Shown: piece by piece, positions 50,253-58,557 of the stretch | Numbering within the stretch: the stretch's first letter is position 1 | Layout: each line of letters starts with the position of its first letter | From: Amycolatopsis taiwanensis DSM 45107 | Lineage (GTDB): Bacteria > Actinomycetota > Actinomycetes > Mycobacteriales > Pseudonocardiaceae | Length of the DNA stretch: 64,000 nt | Direction: 5' to 3' | Assembly (NCBI RefSeq): GCF_000519205.1 | Contig: NZ_JAFB01000031.1 | Coordinates: 1-64,000, forward strand | Position numbers and translations under genes: made by a program | Notes under the pieces: generated by a model | The model's database searches: none | Told to the model about the DNA's origin: nothing | The model's input: only the letters and a program-made list of their open reading frames with translations

Positions 50253-51448
50253 CCGACGTGTTCACCCAACCCGAGCTGCTGTTCCGGTGGTCCGGGGAGC
50301 ACCCGTTTGTGCTCGCGCCGGAGCTGGTCCGGCTGCGCGACGAGCGGCCGCTGAGCAGGATGCTCTACCCCGACGGGCACAACGGCTGGCTGGCCACCGG
50401 CTACGACGAGGCCCGCGCGGTCCTCGCGCACCCCGGTTTCAGCAACCGGTACGAGCTCATGCACCTTCCGATACCGGGCATGACCGAAACACCGCCGCCC
50501 GCGCCGACGGGCGACTTCCTCGGGATCGACCCACCCGAGCACACGCGCTTCCGCAAGCAGCTGGCAGGCAAGTTCACCGCCCGCCGGATGCGCCTGCTCA
50601 CCGAGCAGGTCGCCGGCTTCACCGCCGACCGCCTCGCCGCGCTGGAACGCGAAGACCGGCCGGCGGACCTGATGGAGGTCTACGCGCGGCCCATCCCGGC
50701 ACTGGTGATCTGCGAACTGCTCGGCGTCCCCCTCGCCGATCGCGACTACTTCCGCAGCCTTGTGAACGGACTGCTGGTGCGCGAGGGCGTTACCCCGCAG
50801 AGCATGGCCGCCGCGTGGAACTCGATCCAGGAGTATGTCCGGGATCTCATCCCGGCCAAGCGGGCCGAGCCCACCGACGACATCCTGAGTGAGCTGACCT
50901 CCGGCGATCTGACCGACGAGGAACTCGCCGGGGTCGGGGCCTTCCTGCTGGGCGCCGGCCTGCACACCACCGCCACCGTGCTGGGAATGGCCGTCTACAC
51001 CCTGCTGCTCCACCCTGGTCAGCTCGCCGCACTGCGAAGCGACTCGGAACTGGTCGACAGTGCCGTCGAGGAACTGTTGCGCTACACCGGTATCAGCGCG
51101 GGCACGGTACGGGTCGCCCTGGAGGACGTCGAAATCGACAGCCAGGCGATCAAGGCGGGAGAAACCGTGATGATCTCCATGAACGCCGCCAACCGCGATC
51201 CCCGGCGGTTCGTTGACCCGGACGTGCTCGACCTGCGCCGTGACGCCGCCGGGCACCTCACCTTCGTCCACGGCATCCACCAGTGCCTCGGTCAGCACCT
51301 GGCCCGCATCGAGTTGCGCACCGCACTGCCTGCCCTGCTCACCCGGTTTCCCACCCTGCGCCTCGCCATCCCGGCGCACGAGGTGCCGCTGCGCACCGAA
51401 GCCAACATGTACGACCTGGAGCGGCTCCCGGTCAGCTGGGAGGCCTGA
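50249..51448 (+). CDS. cytochrome P450, full length
   Basis: ATG 50249 follows GTAAAGGAAG. The 399-residue monooxygenase has PPEHTRFRKQLAGKFTARRM, the I-helix segment AGVGAFLLGAGLHTTATVL, the ExxR pair in EELLRYTG and the heme loop FVHGIHQCLGQHLA. The residue before the conserved Thr in the I-helix is His instead of the usual acidic residue that helps deliver protons. The neighbouring copy keeps Glu there. Otherwise the length and motifs are normal. It is the last gene of the efflux-P450-ferredoxin-reductase-P450 operon, and would need an outside reductase. The role may be tailoring of a secondary metabolite or detoxification. Confidence 0.9.
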   Translation: MTDVFTQPELLFRWSGEHPFVLAPELVRLRDERPLSRMLYPDGHNGWLATGYDEARAVLAHPGFSNRYELMHLPIPGMTETPPPAPTGDFLGIDPPEHTRFRKQLAGKFTARRMRLLTEQVAGFTADRLAALEREDRPADLMEVYARPIPALVICELLGVPLADRDYFRSLVNGLLVREGVTPQSMAAAWNSIQEYVRDLIPAKRAEPTDDILSELTSGDLTDEELAGVGAFLLGAGLHTTATVLGMAVYTLLLHPGQLAALRSDSELVDSAVEELLRYTGISAGTVRVALEDVEIDSQAIKAGETVMISMNAANRDPRRFVDPDVLDLRRDAAGHLTFVHGIHQCLGQHLARIELRTALPALLTRFPTLRLAIPAHEVPLRTEANMYDLERLPVSWEA

Positions 51449-51975
51449 CGTCGGCGTGGCTGCCGGCCCCATGGCGACGATCATCGAGGCGGTGAAGATC
51501 TACCGGAAGCTGGCCAAGCAACGCCCCGACGCCTCCTTCCCAACCTCACCTCGCCGAGAGCCTGCACAACCTCTGAACGCACTGTCCTCGGCAGTACGTA
51601 GGCGACCACCAGTGCCGTAGTTCTGGTCGAGACTCGTCTGGCGACCTTGGCCTCGCTGAGGATGCGGTCGATCCCGATGGCTCGGGTGCTTTTTTGGCGA
51701 ACAGGATCGACGCCGTGTCAAGCAGTCGCTACGCCGGCAGGGCGTGATCCCGCGTAGTGGACATGACCATGGGAATAGCGCCGGATCCTGGCAGGCTGAC
51801 CGGTCTGTTCGTTACGGTGCGAGGTGTGCGGATGATTTCGCTGGTGCAGCGGCGCCATATCGACCTTCAACGGGTCGCCAGCGCCGTGTGCCGATAGTCG
51901 CTTTCCGGGCGCGCGCGGCCGGGGTCTCGGTCGCAATTTTCCTTTGATGAGCACGAATTTGGCGAGGAGCCGATC
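51449..51975. other. intergenic region with a TPR-protein remnant
   Basis: At about 51475-51610, two plus-strand frames carry pieces such as AVKIYRKLAKQRPDASFP and AESLHNL, which match the repeat pattern of bacterial tetratricopeptide proteins (AVxIYRxLAxxRPDAFLPxLAxSLxNLS). Frameshifts interrupt them, so this is a relic. The remaining 350 bases to the next gene hold no supported frame. GAGGAG before 51976 is the ribosome site of the following gene. Confidence 0.4.
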
Positions 51976-52506
51976 ATGCCATTGTACCTGTTCGAAGTGA
52001 CACCCGAGCGTGCCGAGCGCGCGGCCGTGACCGCTGTGCTGGCGCGGATCGGGGAGCTCGCCGCCTCGGTGGGCGGTGAACTGATCGAGTCCCAGGTCGC
52101 CGCCGGCCACGAGCGGTTGTTCGTGATCGTCGAAGCGGAGCGGGCTGGTGCCGAGGCGCTGCGCGGGCAGTTTCCGGGCAGCGACGCACGCGGCCCGGAC
52201 GAGGTCCGGCTGGTGGGCGCCGACCTGGCGGAACTCAAGGCCGCGCGGCCGAAGGCCGGGTACCTCGTGGAATGGGACCTGCCCGCCGAGCTGGACATGG
52301 ACACTTACCTCGCGCGTAAGAAGGCGAAGGCGCCGCTGTACGCCGACGTGCCGGAGGCGAGTTTCCTGCGCACCTACGTGCGGGAGGACATGGCCAAATG
52401 CCTGTGCCTCTACGACGCACCAGACGAAGACGTGGTCCGCGCGGCGCGAAAGGCCGTGGACACTCCGATCGACCGCCTGCACGCGCTCGAAGGACCGGGG
52501 CGGTGA
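51976..52506 (+). CDS. DUF4242-like (nickel-binding-type) small protein, tandem ferredoxin-like halves
   Basis: ATG 51976 follows GAGGAGCCGATC. The 176-residue protein has two similar halves, each beta-alpha-beta (PLYLFEVTPERAERAAVTAV and YLVEWDLPAELDMDTYLARK). The second half contains SFLRTYVREDMAKCLCLYDAPDEDVVRAARKA, the hallmark of DUF4242 proteins such as a nickel-binding protein of Streptomyces. Whether it binds metal here is unknown; the Cys pair CLC is suggestive. It heads an operon with an acyl-CoA-dehydrogenase-like gene and an SsuABC-like importer, overlapping the next gene by GTGA. A role as substrate sensor or metal carrier for that system is possible. Confidence 0.7.
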   Translation: MPLYLFEVTPERAERAAVTAVLARIGELAASVGGELIESQVAAGHERLFVIVEAERAGAEALRGQFPGSDARGPDEVRLVGADLAELKAARPKAGYLVEWDLPAELDMDTYLARKKAKAPLYADVPEASFLRTYVREDMAKCLCLYDAPDEDVVRAARKAVDTPIDRLHALEGPGR

Positions 52507-53558
52507 CCGTGCGCCTCGCTGAAGAGGACACCGCGGTGAGGGTGCGCGAGTTCTTCGCCGCCCGTGCCGCCGAGACGGATTCCGTGGACGGTGATGTCCG
52601 CCCCGGACTGCGCCTGCTCGGTGAGCTGGGTGTCCTCGGGCTCGGCGCCGGCGCCGACGGCGGCGATCTGCTTGGGGAGACGATCGAGGTGATCGCGGAG
52701 GTCGCAGGAGAATGTCTCAGCTCCGCGTTCTCCCTGTGGGCGCACCGGATGGTGCTGGAATACCTGGCCCGCGGGCGGGCCACGGCGCTCACGGCCACGA
52801 TCGAACCCGCGCTGCACGAGGGTGTGCTGGTCGGCTCGACCGCGATGGCGACCGCGTTGCGGGACATCGCCGGGATCGCACCGGTGCCGGTGGTGGCGGA
52901 ACCGGTGCGCGGCGGGCTCCGCCTGAGCGGACCGATTCCGTGGGCGTCGAACCTGTTCCCCGGCGCGGTGATCGTGCTTCCGGCACGGCTGCCCGATGAC
53001 CGCCGCGCCGTCGTGTTTGTGCGGCTCGATGACCCCGGAGTCGAGACGGCAGCCGCGCCGAAACTGCTCGCGCTCAACGGCACCGGTTCGTCGTCGGTGC
53101 GGCTCCACGACGTCGAGGTGCCCGATGAAGCCGTGCTCAGTACCGACCTGCCGGCGTTCGTCGCCGCTTTCCGGCCCACGTTCCTGCTGGCACAGACGGC
53201 GTTCTGCGTTGGGCTGGCAGCACGTTCGCTGACCGAGGCGGAACAACGGATAAAAGGCACGAACACCGAGCTGGCCACGGACCTGGCCGAGCAAAGTGCA
53301 TTGCTCGACGACCTGCGAGCCCGCTCGCGGACTTTCGCGCAGGACACGCGCCGCCACGCCGTGCGCGAATTCATCCGGCTGCGCCTCGACGGCGCGCGGC
53401 TCGCGGTCGCCGCGACCCGGCTGGAGGCGACGGTCGCCGGCGGGGGTGGCTATGTGGCCGCCAGCGGCACCAGCCGGCGCCTGCGTGAGGCCGCGTTCCT
53501 GCCCATCCAGTCACCCACGGAAGGACAGTTGCGATGGGAGCTGCGGCACTTCGCCTGA
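52503..53558 (+). CDS. acyl-CoA-dehydrogenase-like flavoprotein
   Basis: GTG 52503 overlaps the DUF4242 stop. The 351-residue protein follows the acyl-CoA dehydrogenase fold. It has an N-terminal helical part (GLRLLGELGVLGLG, SSAFSLWAHRMVLEYL), a middle beta domain (LRLSGPIPWASNLFPGAVIVLPA, then SSVRLHDVEVPDEAVL) and a C-terminal helical bundle ending GGGGYVAASGTSRRLREAAFLPIQSP. The usual catalytic Glu is not identifiable. This suits the subgroup of FMN-dependent monooxygenases (DszC/SfnB-like) rather than true dehydrogenases. Such proteins often sit beside sulfonate/taurine-type ABC importers, as here, and open organosulfur or amine substrates. It overlaps the ATPase gene by 25 bases. Confidence 0.75.
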   Translation: MTVRLAEEDTAVRVREFFAARAAETDSVDGDVRPGLRLLGELGVLGLGAGADGGDLLGETIEVIAEVAGECLSSAFSLWAHRMVLEYLARGRATALTATIEPALHEGVLVGSTAMATALRDIAGIAPVPVVAEPVRGGLRLSGPIPWASNLFPGAVIVLPARLPDDRRAVVFVRLDDPGVETAAAPKLLALNGTGSSSVRLHDVEVPDEAVLSTDLPAFVAAFRPTFLLAQTAFCVGLAARSLTEAEQRIKGTNTELATDLAEQSALLDDLRARSRTFAQDTRRHAVREFIRLRLDGARLAVAATRLEATVAGGGGYVAASGTSRRLREAAFLPIQSPTEGQLRWELRHFA

Positions 53559-54268
53559 CCGGCGCGGTCAAGACTTACGGCGCCAAGGCCGTCCTGGACG
53601 GGCTCGATCTCGACGTCCAGCCGCGCGAGCGACTGGCCGTGCTCGGTCCGAGCGGAACCGGCAAGTCGACGCTGCTGCGGATGCTGGCCGGCCTGGAACC
53701 GCTCGATTCCGGGCAACTCGCCTGCACCGAGATCACCGCGACGGTCTTCCAGCAGCCCTTGCTCCTGCCGTGGCTGACCGTGCGGGACAACGTTGCGCTG
53801 GGCGGCCGGTTTCGCGGCAACCGGGCGCGGTTCAAGCAGGAGTGGGTCGCTCACCTGCTGGAGCTGTTCGGCCTCGGCCCGCTCGCCGGCGCGTTCCCCG
53901 ACCAGCTTTCCGGTGGGCAGGCGCAGCGGGTGGCCGTGGCCAGGGCACTGGCGATCCGGCCGAGCGTGCTGTTGCTGGACGAGCCGTTCAGCGCGCTCGA
54001 CCCGGCGACCCGACGCGACCTGCAGCGGTGGTTACGAGAGGCGGTCGGCTCGCTCGGTCTGACCGTCGTGATAGTCACCCACGACGTCGACGAGGCGCTG
54101 TTCCTCGCCACCTCGATCGCGGCGCTGGACGGGTCGGGCCGGATCGCCCGGCGCTGGCACACTGAACCGCCGGCCGACCACGACGAGCTGGCCGGGCACG
54201 TGCTGCGCCAGGAACTGCTGGACGCGTACCGTTCCCAGCTCGGCTCGGCACCGGCGGCAACGCCGTGA
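53534..54268 (+). CDS. SsuB/TauB-type ABC ATPase
   Basis: This 244-residue ATPase starts at ATG 53534 inside the end of the previous gene. Walker A is LAVLGPSGTGKSTLLRMLAGL, the Q-loop region TVFQQPLLLPWLTVRDNVALG is typical of nitrate/sulfonate/taurine importers, and the signature is QLSGGQAQRVAVARALA. Walker B is LLLDEPFSALDPATRRDL, with VIVTHDVDEALFLA after it. It powers the importer made with the two following gene products, and overlaps the substrate-binding gene by four bases. Confidence 0.92.
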   Translation: MGAAALRLTGAVKTYGAKAVLDGLDLDVQPRERLAVLGPSGTGKSTLLRMLAGLEPLDSGQLACTEITATVFQQPLLLPWLTVRDNVALGGRFRGNRARFKQEWVAHLLELFGLGPLAGAFPDQLSGGQAQRVAVARALAIRPSVLLLDEPFSALDPATRRDLQRWLREAVGSLGLTVVIVTHDVDEALFLATSIAALDGSGRIARRWHTEPPADHDELAGHVLRQELLDAYRSQLGSAPAATP

Positions 54269-55410
54269 CGGCAGGAGCGGTGACGCGCCGAGTCGCGCTG
54301 CGAGCCGGGCTCGCCCTGGGCGCCGCCGGTGGCCTGGCGGGCATCGCCGATCTTGCCGCTTCGGACGCGGGCGCGCGGAGTCCCGGCGAACCGCTGCGGA
54401 TCGGCTACCTGCCGATCACCGACGCCGCGCCCCTGCTGGTCGCCCACGAACAGGGACATTTCGCGCGCGCCGGGGTCGCCACGCAGCGACCGGTCCTGTT
54501 CCGCAGCTGGGAATCGCTCGCGCAGGCCTTCCTCGCTGGTGAGGTCGAAGTCGTGCACCTGCTGATGCCCTTCGCGGTGCAACTGCGATACGCGCTCAGC
54601 GCGCCGGTCAAGATCCTCGCCTGGAACCACACCAATGGTTCCGCGCTCACCGTCTCGAACGGGGTGCGCGATCTGCGCGAGCTGGCCGGCCGCCAGGTCG
54701 CGGTGCCGTTCTGGTGGTCGATCCACAATGTCGTGGTCCAGCAGATGCTCCGCGCCGCCGGGCTGACGCCCGTCGTCCGGCAGGCGCCCGCTGCCGATCA
54801 GGGCACCGTGCAACTGCTCGTGCTGAGCCCGGCGGACATGGTGCCGGCGCTCCAGGTCGGCACCATCGGCGGCTATATCGTCGCGGACCCGTTCAACGCC
54901 GTCGCCGAGGCGAAGAACGTCGGCCGGATCCAGCGGTTCGTCGGCGACGTCTGGCGCGACCACGCCTGCTGTGTCGTCGTCGCCCGGGAGGATCTGCTCG
55001 ACCAGTCTCCGGACCGGGCCCGTGCGCTGACCGACGGTCTGGTCGCCGCGCAGCGGTGGGTCGACGGTCACCGGCCGGACGCCGCGAAACTGCTGTCCGG
55101 GCAACGGTATCTGCCGCAGCCGTTGCCGGCGATTACCCGTGCGCTGAGCTATCCGGCCGGACACGGCGCACCACACCACCCGGACTGGCAGGGGCAGCGG
55201 ATCGGGTTCGAGCCATATCCGTACGCGAGCTACACCACCAGTCTGGTGAACGCGATGCGAGAAACCGTCGTCGACGGTGACAAGTCGTTTGTGGACGGTC
55301 TGCGTGCCGGGGAGGTGCATCGGGATCTCGTCGACGACCGGTTCGTCCGGGCCAGTCTCGGTGGCCTGCCCGCTGGACTGACCAGGACCGAAGAGGTGCA
55401 GCCACAGTGA
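54265..55410 (+). CDS. ABC substrate-binding protein (NMT1/SsuA-like) with Tat-type signal
   Basis: GTG 54265 overlaps the ATPase stop. The 381-residue protein has a twin-arginine N-terminus, TRRVALRAGLALGAAGGLAG, so it is probably exported folded by Tat. The mature part belongs to the NMT1/SsuA class (LRIGYLPITDAAPLLVAHEQ, VEVVHLLMPFAVQLRYAL, VAVPFWWSIHNVVVQQMLRAAGL, and GGYIVADPFNAVAEAKNVG). That class binds sulfonates, nitrate, thiamine precursors or aromatic acids. The DPFNAVAEA stretch resembles nitrate/bicarbonate-type relatives. The ligand cannot be decided from sequence. Confidence 0.88.
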   Translation: MTAGAVTRRVALRAGLALGAAGGLAGIADLAASDAGARSPGEPLRIGYLPITDAAPLLVAHEQGHFARAGVATQRPVLFRSWESLAQAFLAGEVEVVHLLMPFAVQLRYALSAPVKILAWNHTNGSALTVSNGVRDLRELAGRQVAVPFWWSIHNVVVQQMLRAAGLTPVVRQAPAADQGTVQLLVLSPADMVPALQVGTIGGYIVADPFNAVAEAKNVGRIQRFVGDVWRDHACCVVVAREDLLDQSPDRARALTDGLVAAQRWVDGHRPDAAKLLSGQRYLPQPLPAITRALSYPAGHGAPHHPDWQGQRIGFEPYPYASYTTSLVNAMRETVVDGDKSFVDGLRAGEVHRDLVDDRFVRASLGGLPAGLTRTEEVQPQ

Positions 55411-56225
55411 AGAACTGGAAACTCGGGGCGGCCGGGATCGTCGTCGCGGTCGCCGTGTGGTGGCTGGTGACCTCGGTGATCGCCCGCCCGGACAGCCTGC
55501 TGTCGGCGTTCGGCCCGCAGCACGCCATCCCCGCCATCGGCGACCTCGCCGCACAGGGGGTGCTCGCCGAGGACGTGCTCACCAGCCTGTTCCGGTTGCT
55601 GGCCGGGTTGTTGATCGCCGCCGTACTGGGTCTGGTGCTGGGGATCGCGGTCGGTTCGATCCCCGAGCTGGACGCCGCGACCAGGCCGGTGTTCCAGTTC
55701 CTGCGGATGGTCTCACCACTTTCGTGGGCGCCGGTGGCGATCGGGCTGTTCGGCATCGGGCACCGTCCGGTGTATTTCCTCGTCGCCGCCGCGGCCATCT
55801 GGCCCATCGTGCTCAACACCGCTCAGGGGGTCCGTTCGATCGACCGCGGGTTCCTGCTGGTGGCCCGCTCGCTCGGGGCGGGCCGGACCGAAACCCTGAC
55901 CAGCGTCGCGCTCCCGGCGATCCGCCCGCACCTGCTCACCGGATTCCGCCTGGCACTGGGGATCGCCTGGGTCGTCCTGGTGCCCGCCGAGATGCTCGGG
56001 GTGACCTCCGGGCTCGGCTACGAGATCCTCAACTCGCGCGACCAGCTCGCCTACGACAAGGTCATGGCGGTCATCCTGGTGATCGGCGTGCTCGGCTACC
56101 TGCTCGACGTCCTCGCCCGCTGGATTTTCACCCCGCGCAACCGTCGTCAAGGGACCGACGGCACCGGCAGCCCGAAGCGTTTGCGCACAGGCGGTCCAAC
56201 ATTGGGGAAAGACCTCGTCAGGTAG
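55407..56225 (+). CDS. SsuC/TauC-type ABC permease
   Basis: This 272-residue permease has six hydrophobic segments and the loop VARSLGAGRTETLTSVALPAIRPHLLTGF, the EAA motif that contacts the ATPase. It overlaps the substrate-binding gene by ATGA. The early part (LLAGLLIAAVLGLVLGIAVGSIP) and the C-terminal VMAVILVIGVLGYLLDVLARW are as in nitrate/sulfonate importers. The last 25 residues after FTPRNRR are an unrelated Gly/Thr-rich tail, perhaps from an altered 3' end. It closes a five-gene operon in which all junctions overlap. Confidence 0.9.
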   Translation: MKNWKLGAAGIVVAVAVWWLVTSVIARPDSLLSAFGPQHAIPAIGDLAAQGVLAEDVLTSLFRLLAGLLIAAVLGLVLGIAVGSIPELDAATRPVFQFLRMVSPLSWAPVAIGLFGIGHRPVYFLVAAAAIWPIVLNTAQGVRSIDRGFLLVARSLGAGRTETLTSVALPAIRPHLLTGFRLALGIAWVVLVPAEMLGVTSGLGYEILNSRDQLAYDKVMAVILVIGVLGYLLDVLARWIFTPRNRRQGTDGTGSPKRLRTGGPTLGKDLVR

Positions 56226-56674
56226 ATGTCAAACCGTTGTTCGGGATACTCCAGGGGAGTCCTGTTTTCGGGCGGCGGTCACAATTCCTGTGACGGTGAT
56301 ACGCATTCCGGTCGAAAGCGGGTGAGCGTGCCCGATGTGCTGTGGCCGTGGCTACAGGCGCCGTGCACGCTTGTGGCGGCGTTCGATTTCGCCGAGGCCG
56401 CCGGAGCGGCAGTGACGCTGCCGTAGTGCGGGAGGGCGTGGTGCCCTCGCTGCCTCCTCGATCAAGGCGGCCGAGACCTACCTCGAGGCCGAAGCCGGTT
56501 CGGGTGGCGAGGTGGCCGCGTTGCTGTTGTGCCAGTCGGGTTCCGGCAAGGAGGCCGCTCGTCGCGAGATCGCCACGATCGGGACTCTGCGAGCGGCCGG
56601 GCGGCGATGACCTACGCCACCGACGACCCGTCCGGGGGTGTCCCTATGGGTTTGTCAACCGGTGTAGGTCCCGG
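56226..56674. other. intergenic stretch with unidentifiable gene fragments
   Basis: Two short protein-like frames on the plus strand are seen. GTG 56327 to 56425 reads VPDVLWPWLQAPCTLVAAFD and onward. At about 56460-56607 there is AAETYLEAEAGSGGEVAALL, ending TLRAAGRR. Both lack ribosome sites and recognisable families. I regard them as gene debris at the start of the island-like last 8 kb. Confidence 0.35.
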
Positions 56675-57031
56675 TCACCATAGTTCGTCGAGGGTCGTGA
56701 GGTGCTTGCGGAAAGCTCTAGCGTCCTTGGTTGGGAGGTTTGCTGCGACGAGTTGCAGGATTCGGCGTAGCTCATCGGGGTCGGGGCAGCACTGCAGTAC
56801 TCCGCAGCCGTGGCTGGGATCCCATAGACGGTGCATGGGGTCGCGGGCGAATTGCTCCCAGGCGCGCAGTGCTTCGGCGGCGGCGCCGGGCCAGAGCCGG
56901 CTGCGTTCGATGTGGACGAGTTGCGCGCGGCCTCGTGCCGAGAGGCCGGCAAGCGTAGGGATTGCCGCCTCGTCGGGCCGGCAACGGCGGGGAGTGTGTG
57001 CCCGAACACGGGCCGGCGATCTACGCGGCAT
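56675..57031 (-). CDS. small hypothetical protein (118 aa)
   Basis: ATG 57031 opens a 118-residue frame. The first 35 residues are Arg-rich and may not be real. The rest reads as a coherent helical protein: GRAQLVHIERSRLWPGAAAE, LRAWEQFARDPMHRLWDPSH, a Cys-rich GCGVLQCCPDPDELRRILQL, and the end AANLPTKDARAFRKHLTTLD. The last segment (LRRILxxVAxxLPxxDARxFRxxLxxLDxxW) recurs in actinobacterial proteins of unknown function, so coding is likely. It lies beside an IS110 relic. No function can be given. Confidence 0.5.
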   Translation of the reverse strand: MPRRSPARVRAHTPRRCRPDEAAIPTLAGLSARGRAQLVHIERSRLWPGAAAEALRAWEQFARDPMHRLWDPSHGCGVLQCCPDPDELRRILQLVAANLPTKDARAFRKHLTTLDELW

Positions 57032-57100
57032 CGCCCTTTCGCGTGGTCAGCATGGGGCCGATTTTAATCAGGTGCAGGTTGGTAAGCGGTAGCTGTGCGT

Positions 57101-57389
57101 TCATGTCGTTTGGGCAAGGGGAGAGGCGGGGGTTCGGTAGCAGGTTTTGTTGCGGAGCATGGCGAACGGGACGTCGCAGCGGCATCGGGCGAGGCAGATG
57201 AGGGCGGCGTTGTGTTTCTTGCCTTTGGCTCGTTTCGGTCGTAGTAGGCGCGGCTGACCGGGTCGGAAAGGGCGGCGAAGGCGGCGAGGAAGAACGTTCG
57301 TTTGAGGCGGCGATTTCCGGTTCTGGCGGGGTGTTGCCCTTGATGGAGGTGCCGGAGCGGTGGGTGGCCGGAGCGATGCCGTGACTCAC
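57101..57389 (-). pseudogene. IS110-family transposase, C-terminal relic
   Basis: Reading leftward across two frameshifts gives the conserved C-terminal (Transposase_20) region of IS110 elements. The pieces are GIAPATHRSG, then HPARTGNRRLKRTFFLAAFA with ALSDPVSRAYYDR, then AKGKKHNAALICLARCRCDV with PFAMLRNKTCY, ending at a TGA (complement 57101-57103). The N-terminal RuvC-like half is absent. The element is dead. Confidence 0.75.
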
Positions 57390-58238
57390 CCTGGCCGTGG
57401 TCGCGGATGCCGCTGTTGCCGCTCGCTCGACGTGCTGATGGACCTGAGCGGGTCGTTCCTCGCCGACGCGGTGTGGCCGCTGGTCGGCGGTGCCGTTGTG
57501 TGCTCAGCGCGCCCCAACACCTTCGTCGCCGCGGCCGCGGTCATGGCTCCTGCGCGCTGATCTGATTGGCCCGCGCGACCGCTGGTAGCGACGCGGAGCC
57601 TGCTGGTCAGCCCGGACAGCGTGGATCTCCGCGTTGCGGTACGTCGGCGGGCTCGCATCGGTGTGAGTGCGTTGGGCAGGTAATTTCAAGAGTCAGTAGG
57701 GGCAGCGAGAACGCGAGCCACTCTTGCTGGTTTGCCGCAGCGCGGGATGGCGGGGTCGTGCATGTCAGGAGGCTGTGTGCGAGCTGCTCCAGTTGGCCGA
57801 GCGGGACACGACGCTGCGACCCGCACGTGGCAGGCACGGCACACCCTCAAACCCCTGCACCACCCGGCCGACCGGCGACAGGGAGGGAACGAGATCGCCA
57901 TCCCCACCACAGCGCCACCTCGCCGACCTGCGCCGCCGTCTCCCCTGGAAGCAGCACGCTCATTCGATCGGTGGATCCGGGCTCAGTGTAGAAACAATCG
58001 AGTGACTTTCGCCCCTAGTGTTGTGGAGCAAGAAATGGAATTCTGTCGCTAGACGATCGACTAATCTACAAAAAGTAGCACGATCAGACAGTCAGAAAGA
58101 TCCAAGCGGATCACTTGGCCCTTATCGTGCCAATAGGCTCGTGTCTGGTACCGTTCGTATCGTTTGATCTCGGAGACTCTGAAGGCCACAGAGTGAGCAA
58201 TGATTGTCGCGTTGTGCGACTATCGGGAGGATAGTCCA
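57390..58238. other. 850-bp stretch without supported genes
   Basis: Several frames are open for 60-140 codons on both strands, but all have Arg/Pro/Ser-biased, non-repeating composition with no family resemblance and no ribosome sites. From about 58000 the base composition becomes clearly lower in GC. GGGAGG at 58225-58230 is the ribosome site of the next short frame. I see no RNA gene here. Confidence 0.4.
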
Positions 58239-58550
58239 ATGGAGGTCGAGATCGACGTATTCAGTGGCCGGCCGAATCCCTCGTGGGAGGCTAGTAACGA
58301 CGAGATGAAGTCGCCAACCTGTCAACTGACTGTAGGGACTCCCTCGTCAAATCGAGGCCAGGGCTGTAGCCACGTGCGCACGTGCTTGCCGCCTCAAGTG
58401 CGCTTCGACCTGATGGCGCTCGGCCAGATGGCTCGACCAACAACTCGAGATCGACTCGTGAGCTTCGGAGCGGGCACTCGTCGATCAGGGAGTCAGTCCG
58501 AGTCTTACAGGGGTTCTGACGCGGGTTCGTCAACGTGCAGTGCCAGTTAA
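58239..58550 (+). pseudogene. VEIDVFSGRPNPSW-family protein, probably frameshifted
   Basis: ATG 58239 has a good ribosome site (GGGAGG). The first residues, MEVEIDVFSGRPNPSWEASN, match the conserved opening of a family of small bacterial proteins of unknown function that normally continue with helical LxxLP and GYRGF segments. Here the frame changes after NDEMKS into unrelated Ser/Arg-rich sequence. A different frame gives VANLSTDCRDSLVKSRPGL, which fits the family better, so a small indel near 58310 is likely. Its presence close to the peptide-type cluster at 60.8-63.6 kb may or may not be meaningful. Confidence 0.4.
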
Positions 58551-58557
58551 TCACGGA

